This document shows positions 45,513-53,800 of a DNA stretch of 64,000 nucleotides, piece after piece. The position numbers were made by a program, and so were the translations under genes. Each line of letters starts with the position of its first letter. Position 1 is the stretch's first letter. This DNA comes from Algiphilus sp965216485. GTDB lineage: Bacteria > Pseudomonadota > Gammaproteobacteria > Nevskiales > Nevskiaceae. The stretch is taken from the NCBI RefSeq assembly GCF_965216485.1, contig NZ_OZ244162.1, forward strand, positions 2,914,001-2,978,000. The letters are read 5' to 3'. The notes below the pieces were generated by a model. The model did not search any database. It saw nothing but the letters and a program-made list of their open reading frames with translations, and was not told where the DNA came from.

Positions 45513-47218
45513 TGCGCGTGTTGCGGCCTCTGCTGCCCTACGCCCGCCTGCTGCGGCGGCGGCGCGGGGCCGCGCTGCTCGGCGCCGCGCTGCTGTTGGC
45601 CACTGTGCTCTCCGCCGTCGGCCTGCTCGGCCTGTCCGGCTGGTTCATCACCGCAACCGGCATCACTGCGCTCGCCTGGGCAGCGGGCACGCGCAGCTTC
45701 TTCGAGATCTTCCTGCCTGGTTCGGGCATCCGCTTCTTCGCGCTGTCGCGCACGGTGGCACGCTATTTCGAACGGCTCCGTCAGCACGACCTCACGCTGG
45801 AATTGCTGGCGGCCTTGCGCGGTGCCGTCTTCGCCCGCCTGGCACAGCAGCCGTCTGCCACTCTGGGGTGGCTACGCAACAGCGTGCTGATCGACCGCAT
45901 GACCGCCGATGTGGATGCCATCGACAATCTGTTACTGCGCGTCCTCAGTCCAAGCGCCGTCGCCGTCGCGCTGTTACTGGTCGTGGCGGTGGGCCTGTCA
46001 CTGCTCGCCACTCCCTGGATGCTCTGGCCGGTGGGTCTGCTGACATTGGCCATCACTGCGCTCTGCGTCATGGCGCTGATAGCTGGGCTGCGCCCTGGCC
46101 GTACCCTGCGCGCGCGCAGCGAGCGACTGCACGCGCGCATCGCCGAGTCGCTCGCCGGGCTCGCCGAACTGCGCACCGCCGACACGCTGGACGGGCATAT
46201 GCGCAACACCGCGCAGCTCGATGCGCGCCTGCGCCAGCAGCAATGGCAACGCATGCACCGTATCGCCGCCCATGAAGCCTTTGCCGGAACGCTGGTCCAT
46301 GGCGCGGCATTGTTGGCACTGGTCGGCGGACTGAGCCTGTTGCAGGGGGACGCCATGGGGCCCGCGGCGGCAGTACTGGCGGCCCTGGCGCTGCTGGGAG
46401 GCATGGAGATCCTGCCCACCCTGCCCGCGGCCTTCTATCGACTGGGCGAAACCCAGACCGCAGCGGTACGGCTCAACCAGCTGCTCACGCCGACGCCGGA
46501 AGACACCGCCGAGGCCGTACCGGACCCTGAGGTGCCGGCAGGCAGCGAGGCACCCGCACTGCAGCTTGAGGCTGTCACGCTGTGCTTCCCCGAGCGGGCG
46601 GAGCCCGCCCTGCAGGGCGTCGACCTCAGGCTAAGCCGAGGCGAGCGGGTGGCCATCGTCGGACCATCGGGCTGCGGAAAATCCAGCCTGGTCCAGCTTG
46701 TCGGCCGGCTGTACGCGCCGCAGTCCGGTCGCCTCCTGCTGGGCGGTCACGCTTCGACGATGGTCAGCGCGCAGTGGTGGCGCGGACAGCTTGGCATTCT
46801 GACCCAGCACAGCGAACTCTTCGCCGACAGCATCCGCGCCAATCTGCTGCTGGCCGCGCCCGATGCCGACGATGCGGCGCTCTGGCGCGCGCTGCAGATA
46901 GCGGCCCTGGACGCGGTCGTGCGCCAGCTCCCCGACGGTCTCGACACCTGGGTCGGCGAGCATGGCACCCGGCTCTCCGGCGGGCAGGCGCGACGCCTGG
47001 CACTGGCGCGGGTGGTGCTGCGTGATCCCCCTCTGGTGATACTGGACGAACCCTGCACCGGCCTGGATGCCGCCACCGCAGCAATCGTGCGCGAGCGCCT
47101 GAATCACTGGCTGAGCGGACGCAGCGCCCTGCTGCTCGCGCACCATCCCGACAGCCTGCCGGCCCACGATCGCGTGCTGCGGTTGACCGCCGGCCGCTTG
47201 ACGGAGGCCGCCCGCTAG
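45509..47218 (+). CDS. cydC: thiol ABC exporter subunit CydC
   Basis: A 569-residue ABC half-exporter, partner of CydD. N-terminal membrane domain (LSGWFITATGITALAW and FLPGSGIRFFALSRTVARYFERL are typical CydC segments) and a C-terminal ATPase with Walker A GPSGCGKSS (about 385), signature LSGGQARRLALAR (about 489) and Walker B LVILDEPCTGLD. Last gene of the cyd operon. Its TAG stop shares a CTAG palindrome with the TAG of the convergent acyltransferase. Confidence 0.92.
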   Translation: MMRVLRPLLPYARLLRRRRGAALLGAALLLATVLSAVGLLGLSGWFITATGITALAWAAGTRSFFEIFLPGSGIRFFALSRTVARYFERLRQHDLTLELLAALRGAVFARLAQQPSATLGWLRNSVLIDRMTADVDAIDNLLLRVLSPSAVAVALLLVVAVGLSLLATPWMLWPVGLLTLAITALCVMALIAGLRPGRTLRARSERLHARIAESLAGLAELRTADTLDGHMRNTAQLDARLRQQQWQRMHRIAAHEAFAGTLVHGAALLALVGGLSLLQGDAMGPAAAVLAALALLGGMEILPTLPAAFYRLGETQTAAVRLNQLLTPTPEDTAEAVPDPEVPAGSEAPALQLEAVTLCFPERAEPALQGVDLRLSRGERVAIVGPSGCGKSSLVQLVGRLYAPQSGRLLLGGHASTMVSAQWWRGQLGILTQHSELFADSIRANLLLAAPDADDAALWRALQIAALDAVVRQLPDGLDTWVGEHGTRLSGGQARRLALARVVLRDPPLVILDEPCTGLDAATAAIVRERLNHWLSGRSALLLAHHPDSLPAHDRVLRLTAGRLTEAAR

Positions 47219-47883
47219 GAGGGGTCCGGCGGCGGCGCGCCCTTGCCGCGATAGGGCAAGCCGAGATGGTCGCAGAGTGGTCCCGACAGACGCTCCGGGT
47301 GGCGTGGAGCGGCGGTTGTGAAGGACCCGATGATGGCCGGCCAGTCCTTGTCATAGTCGCCACTGGGCTCGATCAGCGGCATGAAGCAGACGCGGCGGCG
47401 ATCGTAGTCCAGCACCACGGGCAGGATCGGCACACCGGCTCCCGATGCCACGTGGTAGTAGCCGCGCTTCCACTGCGCGGGGGCGCTGCGTGTGCCCTCA
47501 GGCGCGATGCCGAGCAACAGCCCATCGTGAGCGGCGAAGGCCTGGATGCACTGCTCGACCATGCCACCGGCGACGGCGCGCTCGATCGGCAGGCCACCGA
47601 GCCAGCGGAACAGCCGGTCGAAGGGGCCGCGGAAGACGCTCGCCTTGACCATGACCTTGATGCGCACCTGCAGACTGAGCGCCGTGCCGAGCGCGACCAG
47701 TGCGTCCAGATTCGAAGTATGCGGCGCGCCGATGACCACCATCTTGGCGTGATCCGGGATCGCCCCCACCAGACGCCAACCCAGCAGACGCAGGATCAGG
47801 CGCCCCAGTGCGCGCGTCCAGCGATTGCCACGCCGTGGAACGGCGCCGCCCAGGCTATCGTGATCCATCCCCGGAAGTTCCAT
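47215..47883 (-). CDS. 1-acylglycerol-3-phosphate acyltransferase-like protein
   Basis: A 222-residue member of the PlsC-type acyltransferase superfamily. The catalytic HX4D motif is HTSNLD (about 57), followed by PIERA (about 100), GIAPEGTRS (about 127, substrate binding) and a final block with VPILPV. Members of this small cytoplasmic-face subgroup transfer acyl groups to lysophospholipids or related acceptors; the acceptor is not known. The ATG at 47883 has GGAG 12 bases upstream; an ATG five codons further in (47868) is also possible. Confidence 0.85.
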   Translation of the reverse strand: MELPGMDHDSLGGAVPRRGNRWTRALGRLILRLLGWRLVGAIPDHAKMVVIGAPHTSNLDALVALGTALSLQVRIKVMVKASVFRGPFDRLFRWLGGLPIERAVAGGMVEQCIQAFAAHDGLLLGIAPEGTRSAPAQWKRGYYHVASGAGVPILPVVLDYDRRRVCFMPLIEPSGDYDKDWPAIIGSFTTAAPRHPERLSGPLCDHLGLPYRGKGAPPPDPS

Positions 47884-47971
47884 GCCGCCCCCATCTCCTC
47901 TTTGCGTTCTTGCGGCGAGCCTAAACCGCTTTGCCGCCACGTGCGCGCGGCATGCCGGCTAGACTGCTGCC

Positions 47972-49726
47972 ATGCAGTCACGAGCAGACCCTGCCAACGG
48001 GCTCGGGGCGCGGGCACTGCTGACGGGAGCCGTCATCGGTGCGCTGCTGACGCCGTGCAACATCTACAGCGGTCTGAAGATCGGCTGGTCCTTCAACATG
48101 TCGATTGCCGGGGCGCTGCTGGGCCTGGCCTTCTGGCGGCTGGCGCAGGATCTGTTCGGTACCCGTGCCTGGGGCCTGCCGGAAAACCTGATCAACCAGA
48201 CCACGGCCTCATCGGCGGCATCCATCATCTCGGGCGGCCTGGTCGCCCCCATCCCCGCACTGGCTCTGCTTCATCAGCCAGTGCCCGACGGCATCACCCT
48301 CGTGCTCTGGGTATTCAGCGTGAGCGTTCTCGGACTGGCCATCGCCGCACTGCTGCACGCACGCTTTGTGACCACTGCCGCGCTGCCCTTTCCAGCAGGC
48401 ACGGCCGCCGCAGAGACTCTGTCCGACATTCACGGTAGCGGCCCAGAAGCTGGCGCACGCGTGCGCTGGCTCGGTGCGGCAGCATTGCTGGCTGCTGGGG
48501 TCAAGCTGATCAGCGAGTTCAGCGGCTCGGTGCTGCGCGCCAGCCTTCCGGGCCGCTTCCCCTTTGGCGGAGCCGGGGGCCAAGGGGTGGGCTTTCAGCA
48601 GTTGGGCATTGCCCTCGACGGCTCGCTGCTGATGATCGGCTTCGGCGGGATCATCGGGCTTCGCGCCGGATTGTCGCTGTTGCTCGGCGCGCTCATCGCC
48701 TGGCTGGGGCTCGCCCCCTGGCTGCTCGCCCAGGGCCTGGTCGAGCCCGGTGCGGCCGGTACTGTCTGGTTCAACGCGCTGGTGGGCTGGTTGATCTGGC
48801 CGGGCGTCAGTCTGATGACGGCAGGGGCCCTGACTGCGTTGTGGCTGGGGCGGCGGCGCGGCACTGGTGCAGCGCGCACAGGCCGAACAGAGGCGACCCT
48901 CCCCATCGCGCCCGCACTCTGGCTCGGTGGATCCGCCATGGCCGCGGCGCTGGTCATTGCCCTGCAATGGTGGCTCTTCGGCATCCCGCCGCTGGCGGGC
49001 GCAGCGATGGTGCTGATGGCCTTCGGCCTGGCCACCGTGGCTGCGCGCGTGGTGGGAGAAACCGGGATCCCTCCCATCGGCGCCCTCGGCAAGATCGCTC
49101 AGCTTGGCAGCGGTGCGCTGGTACCGGGCAGCATCAGCGCCAATCTGATGGGTGCCAACGTCACCGGGGGCGCCAGTGGTCAGACTGCCGACCTGCTCAA
49201 TGACCTGAAGGCCGGCGCCCTGCTCGGCGCCCGACCGGCGCCGCTGTTCGCCGCCCAATTGCTCGGCATTGCCGTTGGCAGCATTGTCGGCAGCCTGAGC
49301 TACATGCTGCTGATCCCCGACCCGGCGCAGCAGTTGCTGACGCCGGAATGGCCTGCACCGGCGGTCGCCACCTGGAAGGCGGTGGCCGAGGTCATTGCCG
49401 GCGGCGCCGAGGCGATGCCCCCTTGGAGCACGCCCGCCGCCGTCGTGGGTGCCCTCGCCGGCATCGGCCTGGCATTGCTGCAGCAGCGCGCGCCCGCCGT
49501 GCTGGCCGCCTGGGTGCCCAGCGCCAGCGCCATGGGCCTGGCCTTCGTCATCCCGGCCTGGATTGCCTTCGGGCTCTTCATCGGCGCCGCGCTGGCCGCG
49601 CTCCTGCGCTGGTGGAAGCCGCACTGGGCGGCGCGACACCTGCTTGCCGTGGCGGCGGGTCTGGTTGCCGGTGAAAGCCTGGCCGGGGTGGCGGCCGCGA
49701 TGCGCGCCCTGCTCGGCGCCGATTGA
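47972..49726 (+). CDS. OPT-family oligopeptide transporter
   Basis: A 584-residue polytopic membrane protein of the OPT family with about 14 helices. Family features: CNIYSGLKIGWSFNMSI near residue 30, NLINQTTASSAASIISGGLV (about 72), FPAGTAAAETL (about 138), GETGIPPIGALGKIAQL (about 360) and NVTGGASGQTADLLNDLKAG (about 393). Substrates may be small peptides or metal chelates; not determinable here. No strong ribosome site. Monocistronic: divergent from the acyltransferase gene and convergent with the next gene. Confidence 0.9.
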   Translation: MQSRADPANGLGARALLTGAVIGALLTPCNIYSGLKIGWSFNMSIAGALLGLAFWRLAQDLFGTRAWGLPENLINQTTASSAASIISGGLVAPIPALALLHQPVPDGITLVLWVFSVSVLGLAIAALLHARFVTTAALPFPAGTAAAETLSDIHGSGPEAGARVRWLGAAALLAAGVKLISEFSGSVLRASLPGRFPFGGAGGQGVGFQQLGIALDGSLLMIGFGGIIGLRAGLSLLLGALIAWLGLAPWLLAQGLVEPGAAGTVWFNALVGWLIWPGVSLMTAGALTALWLGRRRGTGAARTGRTEATLPIAPALWLGGSAMAAALVIALQWWLFGIPPLAGAAMVLMAFGLATVAARVVGETGIPPIGALGKIAQLGSGALVPGSISANLMGANVTGGASGQTADLLNDLKAGALLGARPAPLFAAQLLGIAVGSIVGSLSYMLLIPDPAQQLLTPEWPAPAVATWKAVAEVIAGGAEAMPPWSTPAAVVGALAGIGLALLQQRAPAVLAAWVPSASAMGLAFVIPAWIAFGLFIGAALAALLRWWKPHWAARHLLAVAAGLVAGESLAGVAAAMRALLGAD

Positions 49727-49733
49727 TGCGCGA

Positions 49734-50345
49734 TCAGCGCTGGCGGCGGCGCCAGATCAGGCAGTGATTGTTGGCCGGCATGGCCACCGTATCGCTGCGC
49801 TCCAGGGAGTGACGCGCGAGCACGGCATCGAGGTCCGCCATATCGCGGATACCCCGCCCCGGATCTTCGGCCTGCAGATGTTGCTCAAAGGCCGCATTAC
49901 TCTGCGCGGTATGGGCGCCATCCTGCTTGAAAGGGCCATAGATCGCCACCACCGCCTCAGGCGCGAGGACCTGCGCCATGCCCATCAGGCAGGCTTCCAC
50001 CCCTTCCGGATGCATGATGTGCAGGGTGTTAGCGCTGAACACGGCGTCAACCTGGAGGTCGGGCCAGGCTTCGCGCACATCGAGCGCCAGCGCCGGCGGT
50101 GTATTGGGCAGCGCGGCCTCGTCCAGCCAGGCCTGAATCCCGGGCAGGTGGGCAGGCACATCGCTGCACTGCCAGCGCAGCCACGGCATCGCACGCGCAA
50201 AGTGCACGGCGTGCTGCCCCGTGCCACTGCCGATTTCGAGAACGGAGCCAACCTCCTCGAAGGCCGACTGCAGCACACTCAGGATGGCGTCAGCATTGCG
50301 CGCCGCCGCTGGGGCAAAGGGCTTGTCCACCGCGGCCGGGATCAA
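49734..50345 (-). CDS. DUF938 SAM-dependent methyltransferase-like protein
   Basis: A 203-residue Rossmann-fold protein of the DUF938 family. VLEIGSGTGQHAVHFA (about 36) is the SAM-binding motif I, and NTLHIMHPEGVE and GPFKQDGAHTAQSNAAFEQHL are family hallmarks. Biochemical substrate is unknown. The start is probably TTG at 50345, overlapping the arsC stop (TTGA) with AAGG upstream; a GTG at 50330 is the alternative. Translationally coupled to the ArsC-like gene. Confidence 0.85.
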   Translation of the reverse strand: MIPAAVDKPFAPAAARNADAILSVLQSAFEEVGSVLEIGSGTGQHAVHFARAMPWLRWQCSDVPAHLPGIQAWLDEAALPNTPPALALDVREAWPDLQVDAVFSANTLHIMHPEGVEACLMGMAQVLAPEAVVAIYGPFKQDGAHTAQSNAAFEQHLQAEDPGRGIRDMADLDAVLARHSLERSDTVAMPANNHCLIWRRRQR

Positions 50346-50701
50346 AGCAGTGCCTTGACGTTCTCCGGCGGCCGCCCAATGACCGCCTTCTCGCCGCGCA
50401 ACACGATAGGCCTCTCGATCAATCGCGGATACTCAGCGAGCAGTTTCAGCCAATCGGCACGCATGCGCGTATCGCTCTTCTTCAAGCCGAGGTCCTTGGC
50501 CTCCTGCTCATTGAAGCGGACCATGTCGGTGGGGTCCGCGTCCAAGGCGGTACACAGCATGTCGAGCTCCGCCACGCTCGGCGGCGTCTTGAGATAGTCG
50601 ATGACCGTGGGATGCAATCCCTGCTCCTCGATCAGCTTGAGGGTGGCCCGGCTCTTCGAGCAGTGCGGGTTGTGATAGATCGTGATCGGACTGCCAGCCA
50701 T
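50342..50701 (-). CDS. ArsC/Spx-family reductase-like protein
   Basis: A 119-residue thioredoxin-fold protein of the ArsC family. The active-site Cys is Cys14 in YHNPHCSKSR, and the ArsC-type end LIERPIVLRGEKAVIGRPPENV carries the conserved Arg residues. It could be a glutaredoxin-linked arsenate reductase, but no arsR, arsB or acr3 is nearby, and the similar YfgD proteins are not proven to act on arsenate. No strong ribosome site. It precedes the DUF938 gene with a four-base overlap and follows the Na/Pi-like gene by 13 bases. Confidence 0.85.
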   Translation of the reverse strand: MAGSPITIYHNPHCSKSRATLKLIEEQGLHPTVIDYLKTPPSVAELDMLCTALDADPTDMVRFNEQEAKDLGLKKSDTRMRADWLKLLAEYPRLIERPIVLRGEKAVIGRPPENVKALL

Positions 50702-50714
50702 TGTCTGCGGGGTG

Positions 50715-52307
50715 CTAGTGGGTTGATGAGGGATGTGCGCCGTCGGAGAGTTCGCGCAGGTGATGGGCAGTGCGCAATGCATGCACAGCCACACGCTCCA
50801 GCCAGCGTTGCGCGGCCAACTGCGCCAGCGCCGCGTCGATACCGATCTGATAGCCGGCCACCTGCTCCAGGATTGCCGGCCGCGCGCCCCGTTCGACCGT
50901 CGACAGACGCTGCATGTTCTGCTCGAGCGCGGCGTAGGCCGGCTGCGGTAGACCACCGTCGCTGACCAGCCCGGCGGCGCACTGCTCAAGCACGACGCCC
51001 AGATCGGCGGCCAGACGCTGCAGGGCTACCAGATCCTGGATGGCCTGTGCCCGGCGCACCGCTTCCAGGTCATCGCACAGGCTGCGAGCATGATCGAGCG
51101 CCTGACGCATGCGCATCATCCGCCGCGCGTCCTCCGGCATATCGACCGGCCCCAGTCGTTCGAGATAGGCCTCGATCGCTTCCAGCGTCTCGCGACCACT
51201 TGCGATCGCCTTGGTGCTTGCCTCCCCGGTCTGGCGCAGCGGACGCGCCAGCAGGCTGTACAGGTCGGCCACGGTCTGGCGCAGGACGATGACGGCGGCA
51301 TCCAGCGCCCAGGCCGGCACCACGTAAAGCGTCGGCTCCAGCGGCCGCAATCGGGGACGCTGATCCTCCGCAATATGGCGTTGGCTGCGCATGGATAGGC
51401 TGCGCGCGACAAGCGCCACAAGGGCGAGGCTCAGCAGCCAATACATCGTCGCAAAACCGGCTGCCACCAGCAGTACATCCATGCCTGTGGCCACCAGGTG
51501 TTGGTCGACAAGACTCAGGCCATACAAGCAGGCAAGGCCGATGATCAGCGCAATGCCGTGCAGCAGGACCTGACCGGCTGCAATGCGTCGGCTTACCCCC
51601 GGCGCCGCGCCTAGCGCCGAGATGGCCGGCAGCACCAGTGCGGCGTAGCAACCGATGCTGAGCGCAGCGGCCTGCAGCAGAGATAGCGCATCCACCGAGA
51701 GGGCGGCGAGGCTGACTGCAACGATGGCAACGGGGGAACACACCGCGCCAGCCAGCACGAAGCCCAACAGGATGAGGAGCGGCGTGGTGATCAATGGGTT
51801 GTCGACGAGGAGTCCATCCAGAGTGCCGTAGCCGGCCACACTGGGCATGGCACCAAACAGCAGTTCCGTGCCGAGCAGGATGAGCACCAAGCCGGCCAGC
51901 AGCCGCCCGCATTGGGCCCACGTAGCCCTGCGCGAGAGCATGAGCAACGCGCCCACCGCAACGACGGGCAACAGGACCGGAGACAGCGACGGGTCCAGGC
52001 CGATGACGGCAAAGCCCCAGCCGGCCAAGGTTGCAGCCAATGCCGCCGCAGCCATCAGCCGCATCGCGGCGGACAAACCGCTAACGCCGGGTCCGGCGTG
52101 ACGCGTGCCGACCACCGCTGCGGCCAGGCTGGCGCGCAGGGGTGCACTGAGCAGGCCGGCCAGCAGTGCAGCGTGCCAGCTGCCGTTCTGCATCAGCAGG
52201 TAACGATGCAGTGGCGCCGCTCCCAGCGCCCGCAGCGCGCCGCTGCTCTGCATCAGCCCCAGAAGCAGAAGGCCGAAGCCGCCGATGAATCCGCTCACAC
52301 TGAGCAT
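50715..52307 (-). CDS. degenerate Na/Pi-cotransporter-like membrane protein
   Basis: A 530-residue protein built like the YjbB/NptA group: two membrane halves (about 1-150 and 150-320) and a C-terminal helical PhoU-like region (about 345-525, many Arg/Asp/Glu helices). The family's transport motifs QSSxATT in the first half and its counterpart in the second are not recognisable: SAPLRASLAAAV and AGAVCSPVAIVAV stand in these places. It may have lost phosphate transport or changed substrate. GGAGAG lies 10 bases before the ATG at 52307; the open frame upstream is not credible coding. Likely co-transcribed with the ArsC-like and DUF938 genes. Confidence 0.65.
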   Translation of the reverse strand: MLSVSGFIGGFGLLLLGLMQSSGALRALGAAPLHRYLLMQNGSWHAALLAGLLSAPLRASLAAAVVGTRHAGPGVSGLSAAMRLMAAAALAATLAGWGFAVIGLDPSLSPVLLPVVAVGALLMLSRRATWAQCGRLLAGLVLILLGTELLFGAMPSVAGYGTLDGLLVDNPLITTPLLILLGFVLAGAVCSPVAIVAVSLAALSVDALSLLQAAALSIGCYAALVLPAISALGAAPGVSRRIAAGQVLLHGIALIIGLACLYGLSLVDQHLVATGMDVLLVAAGFATMYWLLSLALVALVARSLSMRSQRHIAEDQRPRLRPLEPTLYVVPAWALDAAVIVLRQTVADLYSLLARPLRQTGEASTKAIASGRETLEAIEAYLERLGPVDMPEDARRMMRMRQALDHARSLCDDLEAVRRAQAIQDLVALQRLAADLGVVLEQCAAGLVSDGGLPQPAYAALEQNMQRLSTVERGARPAILEQVAGYQIGIDAALAQLAAQRWLERVAVHALRTAHHLRELSDGAHPSSTH

Positions 52308-52456
52308 GTGCGCTCTCTCCACTGATGCGTGTGGTGCCGACACCGCCCTGACGCCGGCACGGGCGTCTGTCGATCCAGAAAGTACCGCATCCGCGGATGC
52401 TAACCGAGTCGCGCATCTGGCTCCGAACGATCGGTCGGGGCGCGCAGGCTGGAGCG

Positions 52457-52483
52457 GGATGGCACGGTCGGTCCGCGCCATCC
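52457..52483 (-). terminator. hairpin downstream of rnpB
   Basis: An 11-bp stem with one mismatch (arms 52457-52467 and 52473-52483, 5-base loop), 12 bases beyond the predicted 3' end of RNase P RNA. No U-tract. It is a plausible terminator for rnpB, though it could also be part of the leader of the Na/Pi-like gene. Confidence 0.4.
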
Positions 52484-52495
52484 ACGCGTGGAAAA

Positions 52496-52870
<375 letters not shown>

Positions 52871-52879
52871 GTGCGCAGT

Positions 52880-53800
52880 CTACTCCTTCGCCGCCGGTGG
52901 GGCATCTCCGGCCAGCTCCATCGCCCGCCGGTAGACGGTGTTACGCCGCTCCCCCAGCGCACTGGCCACGACGCGCGCCGCACGCGAAGGTTCCAGCTCG
53001 CGCAGCAACGGCTTGAGCAGGCGGTCGATGGCTTCTGCCGGGTCGGGAGGTGCACCGGGGGCGATCATGACCACGAACTCGCCACGCAGCCGGTTCTCGT
53101 CCTCGGCCAACCATCCTGAGAGTGCCGAGGCCTCGCCCCGCCAATGTTCCTCGAAGCGCTTGCTGATCTCCCGCGACAGTGCCACCCGTCGCTCCCTTCC
53201 AAATACCCGGCCAAGATCATCGGCCAGCCCCTGGATGCGATGGCTGGATTCGTACATCACCATGGTGTGCGGCCAATGCGCATGCGCCTGTAGCCAATCG
53301 CGGCGGGCACTGGCCTTGGGTGGTGGGAAGCCGAAAAAGCTGAAAGCGTCGCTAGGCAGTCCCGCCGCGGAAAGCGCGGCCACTGCCGCGCAAGGGCCAG
53401 GCAAGGCCACCACCGGGTGCCCGGCGTCGCGCACGGCGTCGACCAGTCGGTACCCCGGATCGGAGATCAGGGGGGTGCCGGCATCACTGACTAGTGCCAC
53501 GCTGTGCGCCTCGGCAAGACGCGCCAGCAAGCTGCCCACGACCTGGGATTCATTGTGCTCGTGCAAAGCGGTCAGACGCGCGCGAATGCCGAAGTGCGAC
53601 AGCATCGCACCGGTGGTGCGGGTGTCCTCGGCGGCCACGACGTCCACGCCGTCCAGCACGCGTAGCGCACGCGGCGACAGATCAGACAGATTGCCAATTG
53701 GCGTTGGCACGATGTAGAGGGTGCCGGCTTCTGCAGCCCCTTCGTTGGCTGGATTCACGGAGCGGCATGGCGGGACAGGTGCATGCCATACTTTACGCAT
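52880..53800 (-). CDS. rsmI: 16S rRNA 2'-O-C1402 methyltransferase RsmI
   Basis: A 306-residue tetrapyrrole-methylase-fold enzyme that 2'-O-methylates C1402 of 16S rRNA, the partner modification to RsmH. Motifs: LYIVPTPIGNLSDLSPRALRVL, AAEDTRTTGAMLSHFGI, ALVSDAGTPLISDPGYRLV and SRAARVVASALGERRNTVYRRAM at the end. The start is uncertain: ATG at 53800 gives 27 residues before LYIV and overlaps the divergent lpoA start; a GTG at 53758 gives 13, closer to E. coli RsmI. Directly followed by rnpB. Confidence 0.93.
   Translation of the reverse strand: MRKVWHAPVPPCRSVNPANEGAAEAGTLYIVPTPIGNLSDLSPRALRVLDGVDVVAAEDTRTTGAMLSHFGIRARLTALHEHNESQVVGSLLARLAEAHSVALVSDAGTPLISDPGYRLVDAVRDAGHPVVALPGPCAAVAALSAAGLPSDAFSFFGFPPPKASARRDWLQAHAHWPHTMVMYESSHRIQGLADDLGRVFGRERRVALSREISKRFEEHWRGEASALSGWLAEDENRLRGEFVVMIAPGAPPDPAEAIDRLLKPLLRELEPSRAARVVASALGERRNTVYRRAMELAGDAPPAAKE

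Noticed and set aside
50342..50701. Arsenic resistance operon
   Set aside because: Only an ArsC-fold protein is present; no regulator, efflux pump or arsenite methyltransferase can be recognised.
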